Source: Bactericera cockerelli (taxonomy: Eukaryota; Arthropoda; Insecta; Hemiptera; Triozidae). Taken from it: DNA of 64,000 nucleotides. Each line of letters starts with the position of its first letter. Positions within the stretch are counted from its first letter, which is position 1. Location of the stretch: assembly GCA_024516035.1 (NCBI GenBank), contig CM044963.1, positions 23,691,049 to 23,755,048 of the forward strand, written 5' to 3'. A program made the position numbers and the translations under genes. Positions 1-10,130 of this stretch are shown here, one piece after another. The notes under the pieces are model-generated. The model was not told the origin of the DNA and did no database searches. It saw only the letters and a list, made by a program, of their open reading frames with translations.

Positions 1-85
1 TAAATTTACGCTGAAACTGTGACTTGAACCACCGACCTCCAGGTTACAAGTCCGCCGCCTTATCCATCAAGCTACTGAGGTCGGT
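1..85 (-). mobile_element. SINE family B, tRNA-like head, cut by window edge
   Basis: On the minus strand this reads as a tRNA-like head with a box-B-like GGTTCAAGTC region, followed by the start of the family B body (CAGCGTAAATTTA). The same unit recurs at least a dozen times in the window. The consensus body continues with a stretch ending near AGTTGTGATATCACGAAAGT. The rest of this copy lies outside the window to the left. Confidence 0.8.
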
Positions 86-229
86 ATACGTATTATAAAT
101 TAAAATTGACACAAACAAATAACGAATATAACACGTTATATTAACTTAACTTTATATCAATAAGGTATGCAAGATTTCTTTTTTTTAAATACCTGCATAA
201 TATTATAATGAGAAAGGTAAACTGAAATC

Positions 230-545
230 AGTAGTCACTGTGGCAGAGCGAGTTAGCGCGCTAGGCATTGCACACATGGTGACCTGGGTTCGATTCCCAG
301 CGGAGGAGGATTTTTTCTGCTCTGTACTTGGATGTTCGGGGTCCACTCATACCTCGTGAGGAAAAATGAGTAGTTACTTGTATGAGTAACGACCAGTGGC
401 GGCATTACCAGAGTAAAAAGAAATTAATGTAATAGAATAATTCGAAATGTAAAGGAGGCTCTTAGTAATGCTGCGCTACCCACAAAAATTGTGAAGAGGC
501 CTTGTGCTTCACCACAAAGAAAATCATACACACTACACACACTAC
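230..545 (+). mobile_element. SINE family A, full length
   Basis: The tRNA-like head has an A-box-like AGCGAGTTAGCGCGC and the B-box GGTTCGATTCC. A body follows with the conserved stretches CTGTACTTGGATGTTCGGGG and CTCATACCTCGTGAGGAAAA and an A-rich 3' end. The 15-bp direct repeat AGGTAAACTGAAATC flanks it at 215-229 and 546-560, which is a target-site duplication typical of LINE-mediated insertion. Confidence 0.85.
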
Positions 546-680
546 AGGTAAACTGAAATCTGATATTAAAAAAAAATTATCCATCATCATTACAGTCACA
601 AGGCGGAGTTTCTTGAATTTGAAGCACGTCACGGCTTTCTGAACATAATATCAGTTGTCAAAAGCAAAAACGAACCCACG

Positions 681-795
681 CCTCGTGACGCAGGCTATTC
701 CCGCCCCACTCAGGCTAGGTGAGGTCGAATGGAAGGTAAAACCTCCGTCGCGATGATGACCATGCAGTTGAGAGCGACGTGAAAACCCCAAATAG
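681..795 (+). mobile_element. SINE family E, 3' part
   Basis: Contains the family E tail: GGCTAGGTGAGGT, GGTAAAACCTCCGTCGCGAT and CCATGCAGTTGAGAGCGACG, ending in an A-rich stretch. The 5S-like head is missing or unrecognisable. Confidence 0.65.
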
Positions 796-944
796 AAAAA
801 AAAGTTCTCGAAAGATCGCTAAAGTGAAGCTGTTGGGCTCTGTCAAGGGTCATTTGAATTTGAACTAGAGCGGTACGCGGTAAGCCTCATCCGAAATTTT
901 CAATATTTCGTAGGTAGCCACAAAATAAGAATGCCTAATTTGAG

Positions 945-1115
945 AGAAAAAGGGAGAGAGAGTAAAACAGAGAGAAAGAGAGAGGGGCGGGAGAGAAAAA
1001 AAAAAAAAAATAGAGAATAAGAGAGAGAGATAGAGAGAAATAAAATAAAGAAAAAGAGAATAAGAGAGAGAGAGAGGAGAGGAGAGAGAGAGGAGAGAGA
1101 GAGAAAGAAAGCAGA
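945..1115. repeat. GA-rich microsatellite
   Basis: Imperfect (GA)n with A-rich interruptions. Open frames here on the minus strand are Ser/Leu/Phe-rich translations of this tract and are not genes. Confidence 0.9.
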
Positions 1116-1303
1116 AAAAGAGCCATCAGCAAGTTCGTTCGCGTGTTGTAGATAATTAACCCCTCCCATTTCCCTTGTCACTCCTCCTCCTCCTACTCCC
1201 CTCCTCCTCTCCTCCCTCTGTACCATGCATTGATGGTAGAGCGGTCAAGGGAGAAGGTAGAGGGAGAGAAGAAAATGCCTCTTGAAATGAAAAATTAAAT
1301 TAA

Positions 1304-1466
1304 ACTTAGTGGTTAAGAGCATTGCTTACTGACCCGGAGGTTGCGGGTTCGAATTCCGGCCGGAGCGGAAAATTCTACCCGAGTTTTTCCGTGTCCGAAA
1401 TGGCATGGATGTAAAGGTAAAGTGCCCTGAAGTAATGCGAAAGCGGGTCCGGGGAACAACTAAAAA
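1304..1466 (+). mobile_element. SINE family C
   Basis: The tRNA-like head has AGTGGTTAAGAGCATT and GGTTCGAATTCC. The body contains GGCATGGATGTAAAGGTAAA and CCCTGAAGTAATGCGAAAGC. It is the same unit as the copies at 15470 and 16322. The 5' end of the head is degraded and the 3' end is A-rich. Confidence 0.8.
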
Positions 1467-2054
1467 AAAATTAAAAAAATAAATACATTTAAAAAATAAA
1501 TTAAATTTTGTATAATATATGTGTACAATGTACATTGTAGTCCTAGAATTCTAGTTATAGTTTATGGGCCAAATTAGGGCACTCGGGGCCAAATAGGGGC
1601 CGTTTTGGTGAAAATTGAAAACGATTTTTCTTTTTTTATTAAATAAAATCTTAGCTATGAATAGCTCATGAAATTTTGTGAAGTTGTTGAGAAAATATAT
1701 TTGAGTCCATTAGTGAAATTTGGTGATCGTAAAAGCTTAGGGGTCTGAACTGTGGTAAAAAATCGAAAAAAGGCCACAAAAAAAAGGGGCCTGTTGATAT
1801 TTTTCAATTGTGGGGTATTGAATGAGAGGTCTCGATGTCCTCAGGCTTGATTGATTGATTTATATTGCAATATAGTTGAATCTGTGTGAGGTTTACAGTT
1901 CACAGAACCACTAGAATGTTTTTTATACCGAGCCGAAGTACACGTAATTTGGTGCACCAAACCATTATTTTGTGGTCAGAGTCTCAAATGAACGAGGAAC
2001 AAGGTAAACAAATCATTTCTCTCACCTTCTTCTAAAATTTAAATTTATATCGTA
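1467..2054. other. AT-rich intergenic stretch, no feature recognised
   Basis: Low-complexity AT-rich DNA. I see no coding signal and no match to the repeat families elsewhere in the window. Confidence 0.6.
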
Positions 2055-2154
2055 TTGTATCTTTCTCTCTCCCCTTCACTTCCCCATTTCTTTCCTTCTC
2101 TCCCTCTCTTGAATTTCTACTTTTCTTATATCCCCTTCCCCCCCCTCCTTCTTA

Positions 2155-2194
<40 letters not shown>

Positions 2195-2265
2195 TCTCTC
2201 TTCTCTCTCTCTCTCTTTCTCTCTCTCTCTTTCTCTCTCTCTCTTCTCTCTCTCTTTCTCTCTCT

Positions 2266-2334
<69 letters not shown>

Positions 2335-2390
2335 GACTTTCTTTCTTTCTTTTATTCTTTCTTTCCCTCTCTCTTTTAATTGGCCTTGAA
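2055..2390. repeat. CT-rich microsatellite
   Basis: Long (CT)n, nearly pure over about 2275-2325. The open frames on either strand (poly Ser-Leu or Arg-Glu) are artefacts. Confidence 0.95.
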
Positions 2391-2434
2391 CAAGTGTACA
2401 TTCTGGGTGTGTTCATTAGGTGATTCCTAGACTG

Positions 2435-2575
2435 AAAGTATAAGGGGAGAGAGTGAGAGTGAGAGAGGGATATAGATAGAGAGAGGGAACATAATAATTA
2501 AGAGAGAAATAAGGGTAGTGAGAGAGATAGGAAATGAGAGAGAGAGAGAGAGAAAGAAAGGAAGTGAAAGAGATA
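2435..2575. repeat. GA-rich microsatellite
   Basis: Imperfect (GA)n, a separate block from the larger GA tract that follows. Confidence 0.85.
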
Positions 2576-2699
2576 GAGAAAAACAATGATACGGATAATG
2601 AGAATGAGAGAGGAAAGGTTTGTATGTTTAACATATTTTTTAACCTTGAAAATTTTGGACCCACCCAAAAACTGCACGATAAGAATACGACAGGAAAAG

Positions 2700-4140
2700 G
2701 AGGAATGAAAAGAAAGGGAGAAGAAAGAAGGGAAGGAGAGCGAAGAGAAAGGACACAGAGAGAGAGAGAGATAAGAAGGGGGAGATGAAGAGAGAATTAG
2801 AGAGAGGATAGTGAGGGAAAGATATATATATAAAGAGAGAGAGAGATAAGAGTGATAAGAAGGTGAGTTGTACTAATAAAGAGCTAAATAATAAAGATAA
2901 AGGGGAGGGAGGAGAGAGAGAAATAGAGAGAGAAAAGAGAGGAGATATAGAAGGGAGAGAGAGAATAGAGAGAGGGGAGGGAGGAGAGAGAGTATAGAGA
3001 GAGAAAGAGAGAGGGAGATATAAAAGGGAGAAGAGATAAGAAGGGGAGGGAGGGAGAGAGAGATATATAAGGGAGGGAGGGAGAGAGAGATAAGAGGAGG
3101 AGAGAAAGAGGAAGAGAGAGAAAGAAGGAGAGGAGAGAGAGAATAAGGGAGGAGGAGAGAGAGAGATAAGAAGGAGGAGGGAGAGAGAGAGATAAGAAGA
3201 GAAGAGAGAGAGAGATATAGAAAGGGAGAGGAGAGAGAGAGATAAGAAGGGGAGGGAGGGAGAGAGAGAGGTATAGAGAGAGGAAAGAGAGAGGGGATAT
3301 AGAAAAGGGAGAGAGAGAGATAAGAAGGGGAGGGAGGGTGAGAGAGAGAGGTATAGAGAGAGAAAGAGAGAGGAGATATAAGAAAGGAGAGAGAGAGATA
3401 AAAGGGGAGGGAGGGAGAGAGAGAGAGATATAGAAGGGGAGGGAGGGAGGGAGAGAGAGAGAATAAGAGAGGGAGAAAGAGAGAGAGAGATATAGAAAGG
3501 AGAGAGAGAAAGAGAGAGAAAGAGTGAGGGAGGGAGAGAGAGAGAGGTATAGAGAGAGAAAAGAGAGAGAGATATAGAAAGGGAGAGAGAGAGAGATAAG
3601 AAGGGGAGGGAGGGAGAGAGAGATGTATAGAGAGAGAAAAGAGAGAGAGATATAGAAAGGGAGAGAGAGATAAGAAGGGAGGGAGGGAGAGAGAGATGTA
3701 TAGAGAGAGAAAAGAGAGAGAGATATAGAAAGGGAGAGAGAGATAAGAAGGGGAGGGAGGGAGAGAGAGATGTATAGAGAGAGAAAAGAGAGAGAGATAT
3801 AGAAAGGGAGAGAGAGATAAGAAGGGGAGGGAGAGAGAGATAAGAAGGGGAGGGAGGGAGAGAGAGATATATAGAGAGAGAAAAGAGAGAGAGATATAGA
3901 AAGGGAGAGAGAGAGATAAGAAGGGGAGGGAGGGAGAGAGAGAGAGAGGTATAGAGAGAGAAAAGAGAGAGAGATATAGAAAGGGAGAGAGAGAGATAAG
4001 AAGGGGAGGGAGGGAGAGAGAGAGAGAGGTATAGAGAGAGAAAAGAGAGAGAGATATAGAAAGGGAGAGAGAGAGATAAGAAGGGGAGGGAGGGAGAGAG
4101 AGAGGTATAGAGAGAGAAAAGAGACAGAGAGAAAAAGAGG
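2700..4140. repeat. Long compound GA-rich satellite tract
   Basis: About 1.4 kb of purine-only sequence on the plus strand. From about 3230 onward it shows a higher-order unit in which (GA)n alternates with GATATAGAAAGGGAG, GATAAGAAGGGGAGGGAGGG and GTATAGAGAGAGAAAAGAG. The 524-residue minus-strand frame across it is Ser/Leu-rich low complexity and is not a gene. Confidence 0.95.
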
Positions 4141-4284
4141 AAATTAAAACGGGGTAAAAATAGATTTTTGTGTATCGTGGGTTTATTTGTATTTACTTTG
4201 CTGAGCTTTGCCACGTTTTATTATTTCAATTTATTCTTTTTTTTTATTTAGTTTCTTTAGAATTTGTTTTGTACTTGTTCTTAT

Positions 4285-4361
4285 GTGATATTTTTTTTTT
4301 TTAAAGAGAAGATTAACTTTATTTTCCAAGGTATCATCTTACAAGCGAGCACACACAGACT

Positions 4362-4404
<43 letters not shown>

Positions 4405-4420
4405 ATACACAAACAAACAA
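4285..4420. repeat. Poly-T stretch and CA microsatellite
   Basis: A T-run followed by AAAGAGAAGATTAACTTTA and then (CA)n at 4360-4400. The T-run followed by unique sequence could be the 3' end of a minus-strand retroelement with its poly(A) tail, but no body is recognisable. Confidence 0.6.
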
Positions 4421-4744
4421 ACACACCACGCAAAAAAACGTAATGACATTAACAGGACAAAATGTTCTCAAAAAAACAGAAAACTGTTCTCATCATGATT
4501 ATTCGTCATTCACTAGTCATGCAGCTAGTTGTAATGCTGACTACGCTGTTTAAATTGAACAAAACATTTTTGAAAACAACTCCCCGCCCTAGCAATCCTG
4601 CTGACTCATCTCTTGAATTGAGAATATAATTCCAGATTCTCCTGACTCAAGATAAAACATAAATTCTCAAGATAATCTTCAGTGCTTCAGCGTAAGCCCC
4701 ACTCGAGTATTGTTTGCGTTTTCCATTAGTATTTCTGAGGAAGA

Positions 4745-4811
4745 TAGTTGGGAAAGTTTCCTCTCTGCCAGAACAGATCTTGATATTTATTTTCCTTCAA
4801 CTTCCATAGTG
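4745..4811. repeat. Tandem repeat unit, left fragment split by a transposon
   Basis: This is the left part of a 103-bp unit (CAGAACAGATCTTGATATTT through CAACTTCCATAGTG) whose remainder and next copy lie at 6780-6960. The element between 4812 and 6779 interrupts it. Confidence 0.8.
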
Positions 4812-6779
4812 CACTGAAAAAAATTTATTGTAGGGCTTACTAAAACTTTAGTAAATTTCACAAGTCTTAGGGTTGATTGAGTGACAGCAAAATGTTTTGT
4901 TAAGATTACAAATCAAATTTCGTAAACTCTATTTAGTAAAGATAATGATATCTTTCGTTCATCCAACAAATTTATGTTTAGTTATTTTTACTGAACTCAT
5001 CATTGTATTTTTGACAAGAAAAAGTTCCATTGTCTTTACTAAAGTATTTAGTAAGATCTCAAGCATGCATTCATAATGCTTACGAATCATCTTGTTATGC
5101 TTATTAAGGTTGTTTCTTTCAATTTGTTGAATTTACAATACTGTTTAGTAAAGTTTACAAAATACTTCATTAGTCCATTCAATCGACTCAGTATGGCTTA
5201 TGATAGTGTTTTTTTTAATTTTAAACATAGTAATAGTTGATTTAACAACCAGACTTGTTATTGCTTACGCCAGAGATTGGTTAAATCTACTGAACTGTTT
5301 AGTAAGTTTAAGCAACACATTTCGTTCACACTATTGACTCGTTTAGTTAACCTCACGAACAATATTAGTAAATTTTACTGATAGTTTCAGTATAAACTTT
5401 ACTGATAGTTTCAATAAACTTCACTGATAACCTCAGTAAACTTCACTGATAATCATAGTGAACTTCAGAAACGCCTGTAGTAAACTTTTACAACAATGTC
5501 AGTTACTAAGTCATTATGAGAAAATAATTCAAAATATAATTGCAATAATTTAAAAATAGGCGTGTATGTAACACTTTTATTGAGAAACACGGATTCATTT
5601 GTTTAAAACATTTAAAATGCAATAAGAGACATTTAAAATACATACAATTAAAGTTTTAAATGATGAAATAACTATGCAAAATAGAGTTTTAAAAATTTAA
5701 ACCTCTTAAACACAAAAATCATTTTTTATTATATAAATAAAAAAGAATCACCAACTTCACACGACTCACTTACACAACACACTAAGTACACATCAACCAC
5801 ATTCACATAACCAACAAACACAGACTTAGACAACACATCAAACAACCAAAATCTCACACCACCTATTAACCAAATCCAGACTTACACAAAACACCCAATA
5901 ACTAAACTTTCACAATACCTATCAACCCAAACCACACAAAACATCTACGAATAAACCCAAACATGACATTATTAATATTAACAGTGTAAATATTAAAATT
6001 AACTGTGTATTTAGAAATTAACATTATCCAGTGGACGTTTATATTTAAATAAATAAATTGATCTGAAATTGATTTCGGTATCTAATAATTAGTGTTGTAG
6101 ATCTTTTGTCTCTCGACACTCGACACGCGTGTTTTAGGAAGAATTTTGCTCAATCTACTATTCTCTCTGGTAAATCGAATGAAAAAGTCTTGTAACCGTC
6201 ATTAATTAGGGGTGATTAACAAAACTTTCGTTGGGACTACAAATGATTTTCATAACGACCGAGTTTTACAAAAAAGTTTAGTAAACTTAGATAAACAAAT
6301 CTGTCAGAAATCTGAAACCGTATGGTTCATTTAACAAACATGTTTTGTAATTTTAGATAAAATCTTGTTAGACCAATGAATACTGTTTTGTGTATTTTAT
6401 CATATATAAATCTGGTAAGAATAACGATTTTTGTTTGTTAATTATCAGACATGTACTAATCAGGTGGTATTTTTAACAGAATAATTTTATTAGATTTAAC
6501 CAAACTTTTTGTAAATCTTACCAATATATTGGTAATAGATCCAGCAAAACAGAACTTGGTAAGCATAACTAATGTTCTGATTGCGGTAATTAACACGTTA
6601 GTTGGTTTTACGATCAGACGATTTACAAGAATTGATTGATTATTCTTACGAACGCCCAAGTAAAATCTCAAATGACTATTAGTGGGATTTATCAATTTCT
6701 TGTTATTTTAACGAAATTTTTGATTAAAAATCCTTTAAAAAACTGTTTAGTAAAAACGAACCTAAAATTTTTTTCAGTG
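4812..6779. mobile_element. CACTA-like non-autonomous DNA transposon
   Basis: The ends are CACTGAAAAAAATTT (4812) and the complement AAATTTTTTTCAGTG (ending 6779). The flanking dinucleotide TG is duplicated (4810-4811 and 6780-6781). Many short motifs of the type TTTAGTAAA/TTTACTAAA lie across both halves, as in the subterminal transposase-binding repeats of CACTA (EnSpm) elements. An empty version of the site exists in the neighbouring tandem unit at 6881-6890, which confirms the boundaries. It contains no transposase frame; open frames at 6456-6854 are translations of the repeats. Superfamily assignment rests on the CACTG ends and the short duplication only. Confidence 0.7.
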
Positions 6780-6985
6780 TGTGCTAACAGTTTGGTTGCT
6801 GATTCTCTTTCTCATCCTATCAGAACTTTTCTCTACTACCAGAACAGATCTTGATATTTTTATTTTCCTTCAACTTCCATAGTGTGTTAACAGTTTGGTT
6901 GCTGATTCTCTTTCTCATCCTATCAGAACTTTTCTCTACTGCCAAAACAGATCTTACCTCTCAGTATAGTTGTTAATATTTACCT
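6780..6985. repeat. Tandem repeat, 103-bp period, about two units
   Basis: TGTGCTAACAGTTTGGTTGC at 6780 recurs as TGTGTTAACAGTTTGGTTGC at 6883. Each is followed by CATCCTATCAGAACTTTTCT. The left flank of the CACTA-like element is part of the same array. Confidence 0.85.
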
Positions 6986-7355
6986 CTTCTATTGATAAAA
7001 TATGTTTGTCTTTCTGTACAGTATTTCTGTTGCCTCATCGCATTGCTTCGCAATTTTTTCAAGTATTTAATGTTTTGTTTTCGTCAACAATATTATTGGA
7101 TTTTCTGTACTATTGAATTTAGTACGCTGATAATAAATTGTATCAATATTTGTCCATAGACTTGCCTCGGGTACATGTCCTCCTATCTCCAGTTTTAGTT
7201 TTTAGAGTAAACAGAAAATTAATAACGCTGAGAAGAAAATTGTAAATATTATTAGTTTTCGACGATTTTTTTCTTTCTCAAAGGTCTTGTTCTGGTCAAG
7301 CGTCTATAACACCTTGTACACATTAGTTCATAGGGATCACTGGACTTTTAAGTAA
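6986..7355. other. Intergenic stretch, no feature recognised
   Basis: AT-rich DNA without a coding frame or a match to the repeat families in this window. Confidence 0.5.
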
Positions 7356-7560
7356 TAATAATAATAATAAGACTCGTTAGTGAAAGGTTAGTGCTCAAAG
7401 CATTTTCTACCACCTAACCCTCAGAATCTTATTATTATGTGGTCACAAAGTCCAATTAATGAGGAAAAATTCTTGCACTGGGTGGGATTCGAAGCAACGG
7501 ATCCCTACGCTACCTGGATTACCAGACTAGCGCGTTAACCACTTGACTACCAGTGCACGG
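7356..7560 (-). mobile_element. SINE family D, full length
   Basis: On the minus strand the tRNA-like head (TAGTCAAGTGGTTAACGCGC, B-box region GCTTCGAATCCC) is followed by GAATTTTTCCTCATTAAT, GACTTTGTGACCACATAATA and GGGTTAGGTGGTAGAAAATG. It ends in (ATT)n, here the plus-strand AATAATAAT at 7358-7370. An internal part near the 3' end is shortened. Confidence 0.85.
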
Positions 7561-7689
7561 TTAAGTAGGTACACCTACACAATACAAATCCACAGGTAAT
7601 ATCCATTTCATAGGAACAAGGTACATTTTAGAATGTCAAGTAAAAGCCTCGTTATTTAATAAATGTAAAAAAAAATCTTCCAATTTTAG

Positions 7690-7742
7690 TATTCTCGGGA
7701 TTCACAGAAGGTAAGAGAAAGAGAGAGTAAGAGAGAAAGAGG

Positions 7743-7780
<38 letters not shown>

Positions 7781-7830
7781 AAGAGAGAGAGGGAGAGAGA
7801 GAAAGAGAGAGATAGGGAGTGAGAGAGAAT
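7690..7830. repeat. GA microsatellite
   Basis: Imperfect (GA)n, purine-only. The minus-strand Ser/Leu frame across it is an artefact. Confidence 0.95.
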
Positions 7831-8255
7831 AAAGTATTTAATAAATAAGAGAAAAGGAGTATCATGCAAAACATTCTCACATCTTATTAAGAAAATAATT
7901 ATAATATTTTATCAAATTTACTGAAAGAATATTATTATCCTTTTGAAATAATAAAATATTGTTAAAAGCAAAGAAGCGAAAAAACATTTGAATAAAAAAT
8001 GAAAAGAGAACTTTGAGTGCTGACTGAGAAATGGCAGGCGAGTCAGCTCTATGCTGACACAGAAATGGTCGCTTCTTTATTAATATTTATACAGGGTAGG
8101 AAAAGAATAGGAGAAATTAAAAGACTTTAGTACTTCTCTGACTGAAAACTTGATTGGAAAGATACAAATTGAGCTCAATGCTGACACAAATATAGTCACT
8201 TCTTAATTATTGTTTATACACTATACACCTATACAGGCTGAAAAATAAATGATAA
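7831..8255. other. Intergenic stretch with a weak internal duplication
   Basis: GCTCTATGCTGACACAGAAATGGTC (8045-8070, quoted in part) resembles GCTCAATGCTGACACAAATA at 8172 and each is followed by CTTCTTTATTAAT or CTTCTTAATTATT. No gene is visible. Confidence 0.5.
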
Positions 8256-8260
8256 TCACT

Positions 8261-8440
8261 ATCAACAGAAAAGTGAGAAGTTGTACTAGATGTACAAGAA
8301 TATCAGAACATGCCTGGACAGCTGTTTCGAGCTTATTTTTGCTCTCATCAGCATGCAGGTAAAAGTTCTGAATATCCACGCCATCAACTAACCTCTCTAT
8401 TTGAATCAGTATAAACAGAAAAGTGAGAAGTTTTACTAGA
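8261..8440 (-). ncRNA. Hammerhead ribozyme unit (type I), retrozyme-like
   Basis: On the minus strand the conserved core CTGATGA is followed by stem II GAGC/GCTC with loop AAAAATAA, then GAAA, the minimal stem III ACAG/CTGT, and TC at the expected cleavage site. The sequences on either side can form stem I (TTCAGAAC before the core, GTTCTGA after it, plus pairs next to the core). Every invariant core base is present. The unit repeats its own end: AACAGAAAAGTGAGAAGTT occurs at 8264 and again at 8414, so the monomer is 150 bp and the locus holds a little over one. With this stem III a dimeric transcript would be the better self-cleaver. Confidence 0.8.
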
Positions 8441-8831
8441 AAAATAATGGGATGAAAAAAAATAATATATAATTAAATATTCTTTATAATTATGTTTTCC
8501 GTTGAAATGTTGTGACACTTCGCGCATGACGTATGGAACTTGTTTGGTTATTTAATGATTTTTCAATTAAAAATGATAACACCCTGTAAATGAAAATAAG
8601 CGGAAATACCCATTCAGTGTCTATTCTCACCCTGCAGCTAACGACTGTGCTGAATGGGAAATGGGAAACTGCAGACTTTTTTACTTCTATTCAAGTCAGA
8701 ATGGTGTGATGTTTATTTTGGCTTTTCCATACGTGATAATACTTGATAATACCATCTCTTTACAAGTATTAAGAGCAGAAAAAACCGTATTATTATTGTT
8801 ACCTAAAATTATGATTTCACTAATTAAAATT

Positions 8832-9012
8832 GCCAGCGTCGATGGCGTGTTGAATGCACCGAATCACCGAAGTTAAGCAACGTCCAGTGAGTTAAAGATT
8901 TCGTGATGCTGGTCAATGTGGGTAGCAGTTTTGTGAGTTTCCTGCGAATGGAGGTAACACACCCCCGTCTCAAGCTGACATAGCTGTGGAAAGGGTCGTA
9001 AAACCCAAAAAA
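8832..9012 (+). mobile_element. SINE family E (5S-like), internally deleted
   Basis: Starts GCCAGCGTCGATGGCGTGTT and continues GATCACC-like ATCACCGAAGTTAAGCAACG, the region resembling the 5S rRNA internal promoter. The tail has GTGAGTTTCCTGCGAATGGA and ACACCCCCGTC. About 10 bases of the head and part of the mid-body are missing compared with the copy at 33137. Confidence 0.8.
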
Positions 9013-9590
9013 CACATTAATTTCAACAACAACAAAAATAAAGAAAGTGATTAGATCTTTATGTTGTGACGTAACTGACTATAACCACAATGCACATTTT
9101 TTGCCACCTAACTGTGAGAGTGCTATTATTATGTGGTCAAATCCAAGCATTGCATGGTTGGGAATTTTTTTCAGCAAAGCTCGTTTGAGATATTGTATAA
9201 TACTATCTATCACTGATGCTCGCCTATTTATCAAAACCTTGAATCGGATATGACATATAACTATAATAATATGTATGATAGTATATATAATTTATTTTCA
9301 TTGTTTCACTTGACATAATAGCAAAGAGGTTCGTTTTCATTGGCCTGCATGATATAATATCAGTTTCATTTGACATAATATCTGTAGAAGGTGTGTCGTC
9401 AGACCTTATTCTGATGATCTGACAATGAGATGTACCATGTAGGTGCTTAGTATTAGTGCATACATTATGTATGTGTGAGAAATACTTGAGATTTTCTATC
9501 TTGAAGGTCTTATACATGACTGAAATTTTAATTACCATGTTAAGTTGAAGTATGATTTCTTTGAGGAACCAAATGACAAACAAGTTAAGT
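9013..9590. other. Intergenic stretch, no gene recognised
   Basis: Contains two copies of TTGACATAATA (9310, 9370) but no coding signal. The 191-residue minus-strand frame that starts further right reads through the antisense of a SINE and is not a gene. Confidence 0.5.
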
Positions 9591-9812
9591 TGAGCCAGCG
9601 TTGATGGCGCGTTGAATGCACTGGTTCTCGGAGGATCACCGAAACTTGTACAGGTTTGTGAGTTTCCTAGCTGCAAATGGAGGGTAACACCCCCGTCGTG
9701 ATAGGCCCATGAAGTTTTTTTTGGCATTGGGGCAAAAATAATATCATACAGCAACTGACTGAATAGGACCATGTAGTTGAAAGTGACGCTAAACCCCAAT
9801 TAAAGAAAAAGG
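9591..9812 (+). mobile_element. SINE family E, with central deletion and an insert
   Basis: Head GCCAGCGTTGATGGCGCGTT and GGATCACCGAAACTTGTACA, then directly GTTTGTGAGTTTCCT and GGGTAACACCCCCGTCGTGA. About 50 bp (9712-9765) interrupts the tail before GACCATGTAGTTGAAAGTGA. An A-rich end follows. Confidence 0.8.
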
Positions 9813-10130
9813 TTAGTGAACTAGCCTCACTTTTTTGTCTCGAATTTTGAAAGGGAACTGTTCCAAGACTTTGCGAAGCCATGTGTTAGTCAGTGAGAGT
9901 AAATCAAATTTGTGTAAACAAATAGCGGAGCATGAAACGTTGGAAGACAAAAGTTGTACTCCAGTGATTCAGTAAGAAATTCGGCCATACAAAGATCAGC
10001 TTTAAGAAAATGACCAATCTTCGCAACAACAACAAAACATCAAGGGACTTACCGTGAGTAATCAATAGGAGAATGTCAAATAATCAATAGGAGAATTAGT
10101 TTCGGAGGAAAATACGATGTATAAGTTATT

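Noticed and set aside
240..310. Possible tRNA gene
   Set aside because: It is the tRNA-like head of SINE A, flanked with its body by a target duplication.
2640..4214. 524-codon open frame on the minus strand
   Set aside because: Nearly pure Ser/Leu/Pro/Tyr from a GA/CT satellite; open because the repeat has few stops, not because it codes.
9224..9882. 191- and 71-codon minus-strand frames
   Set aside because: They read the antisense of a family E SINE.
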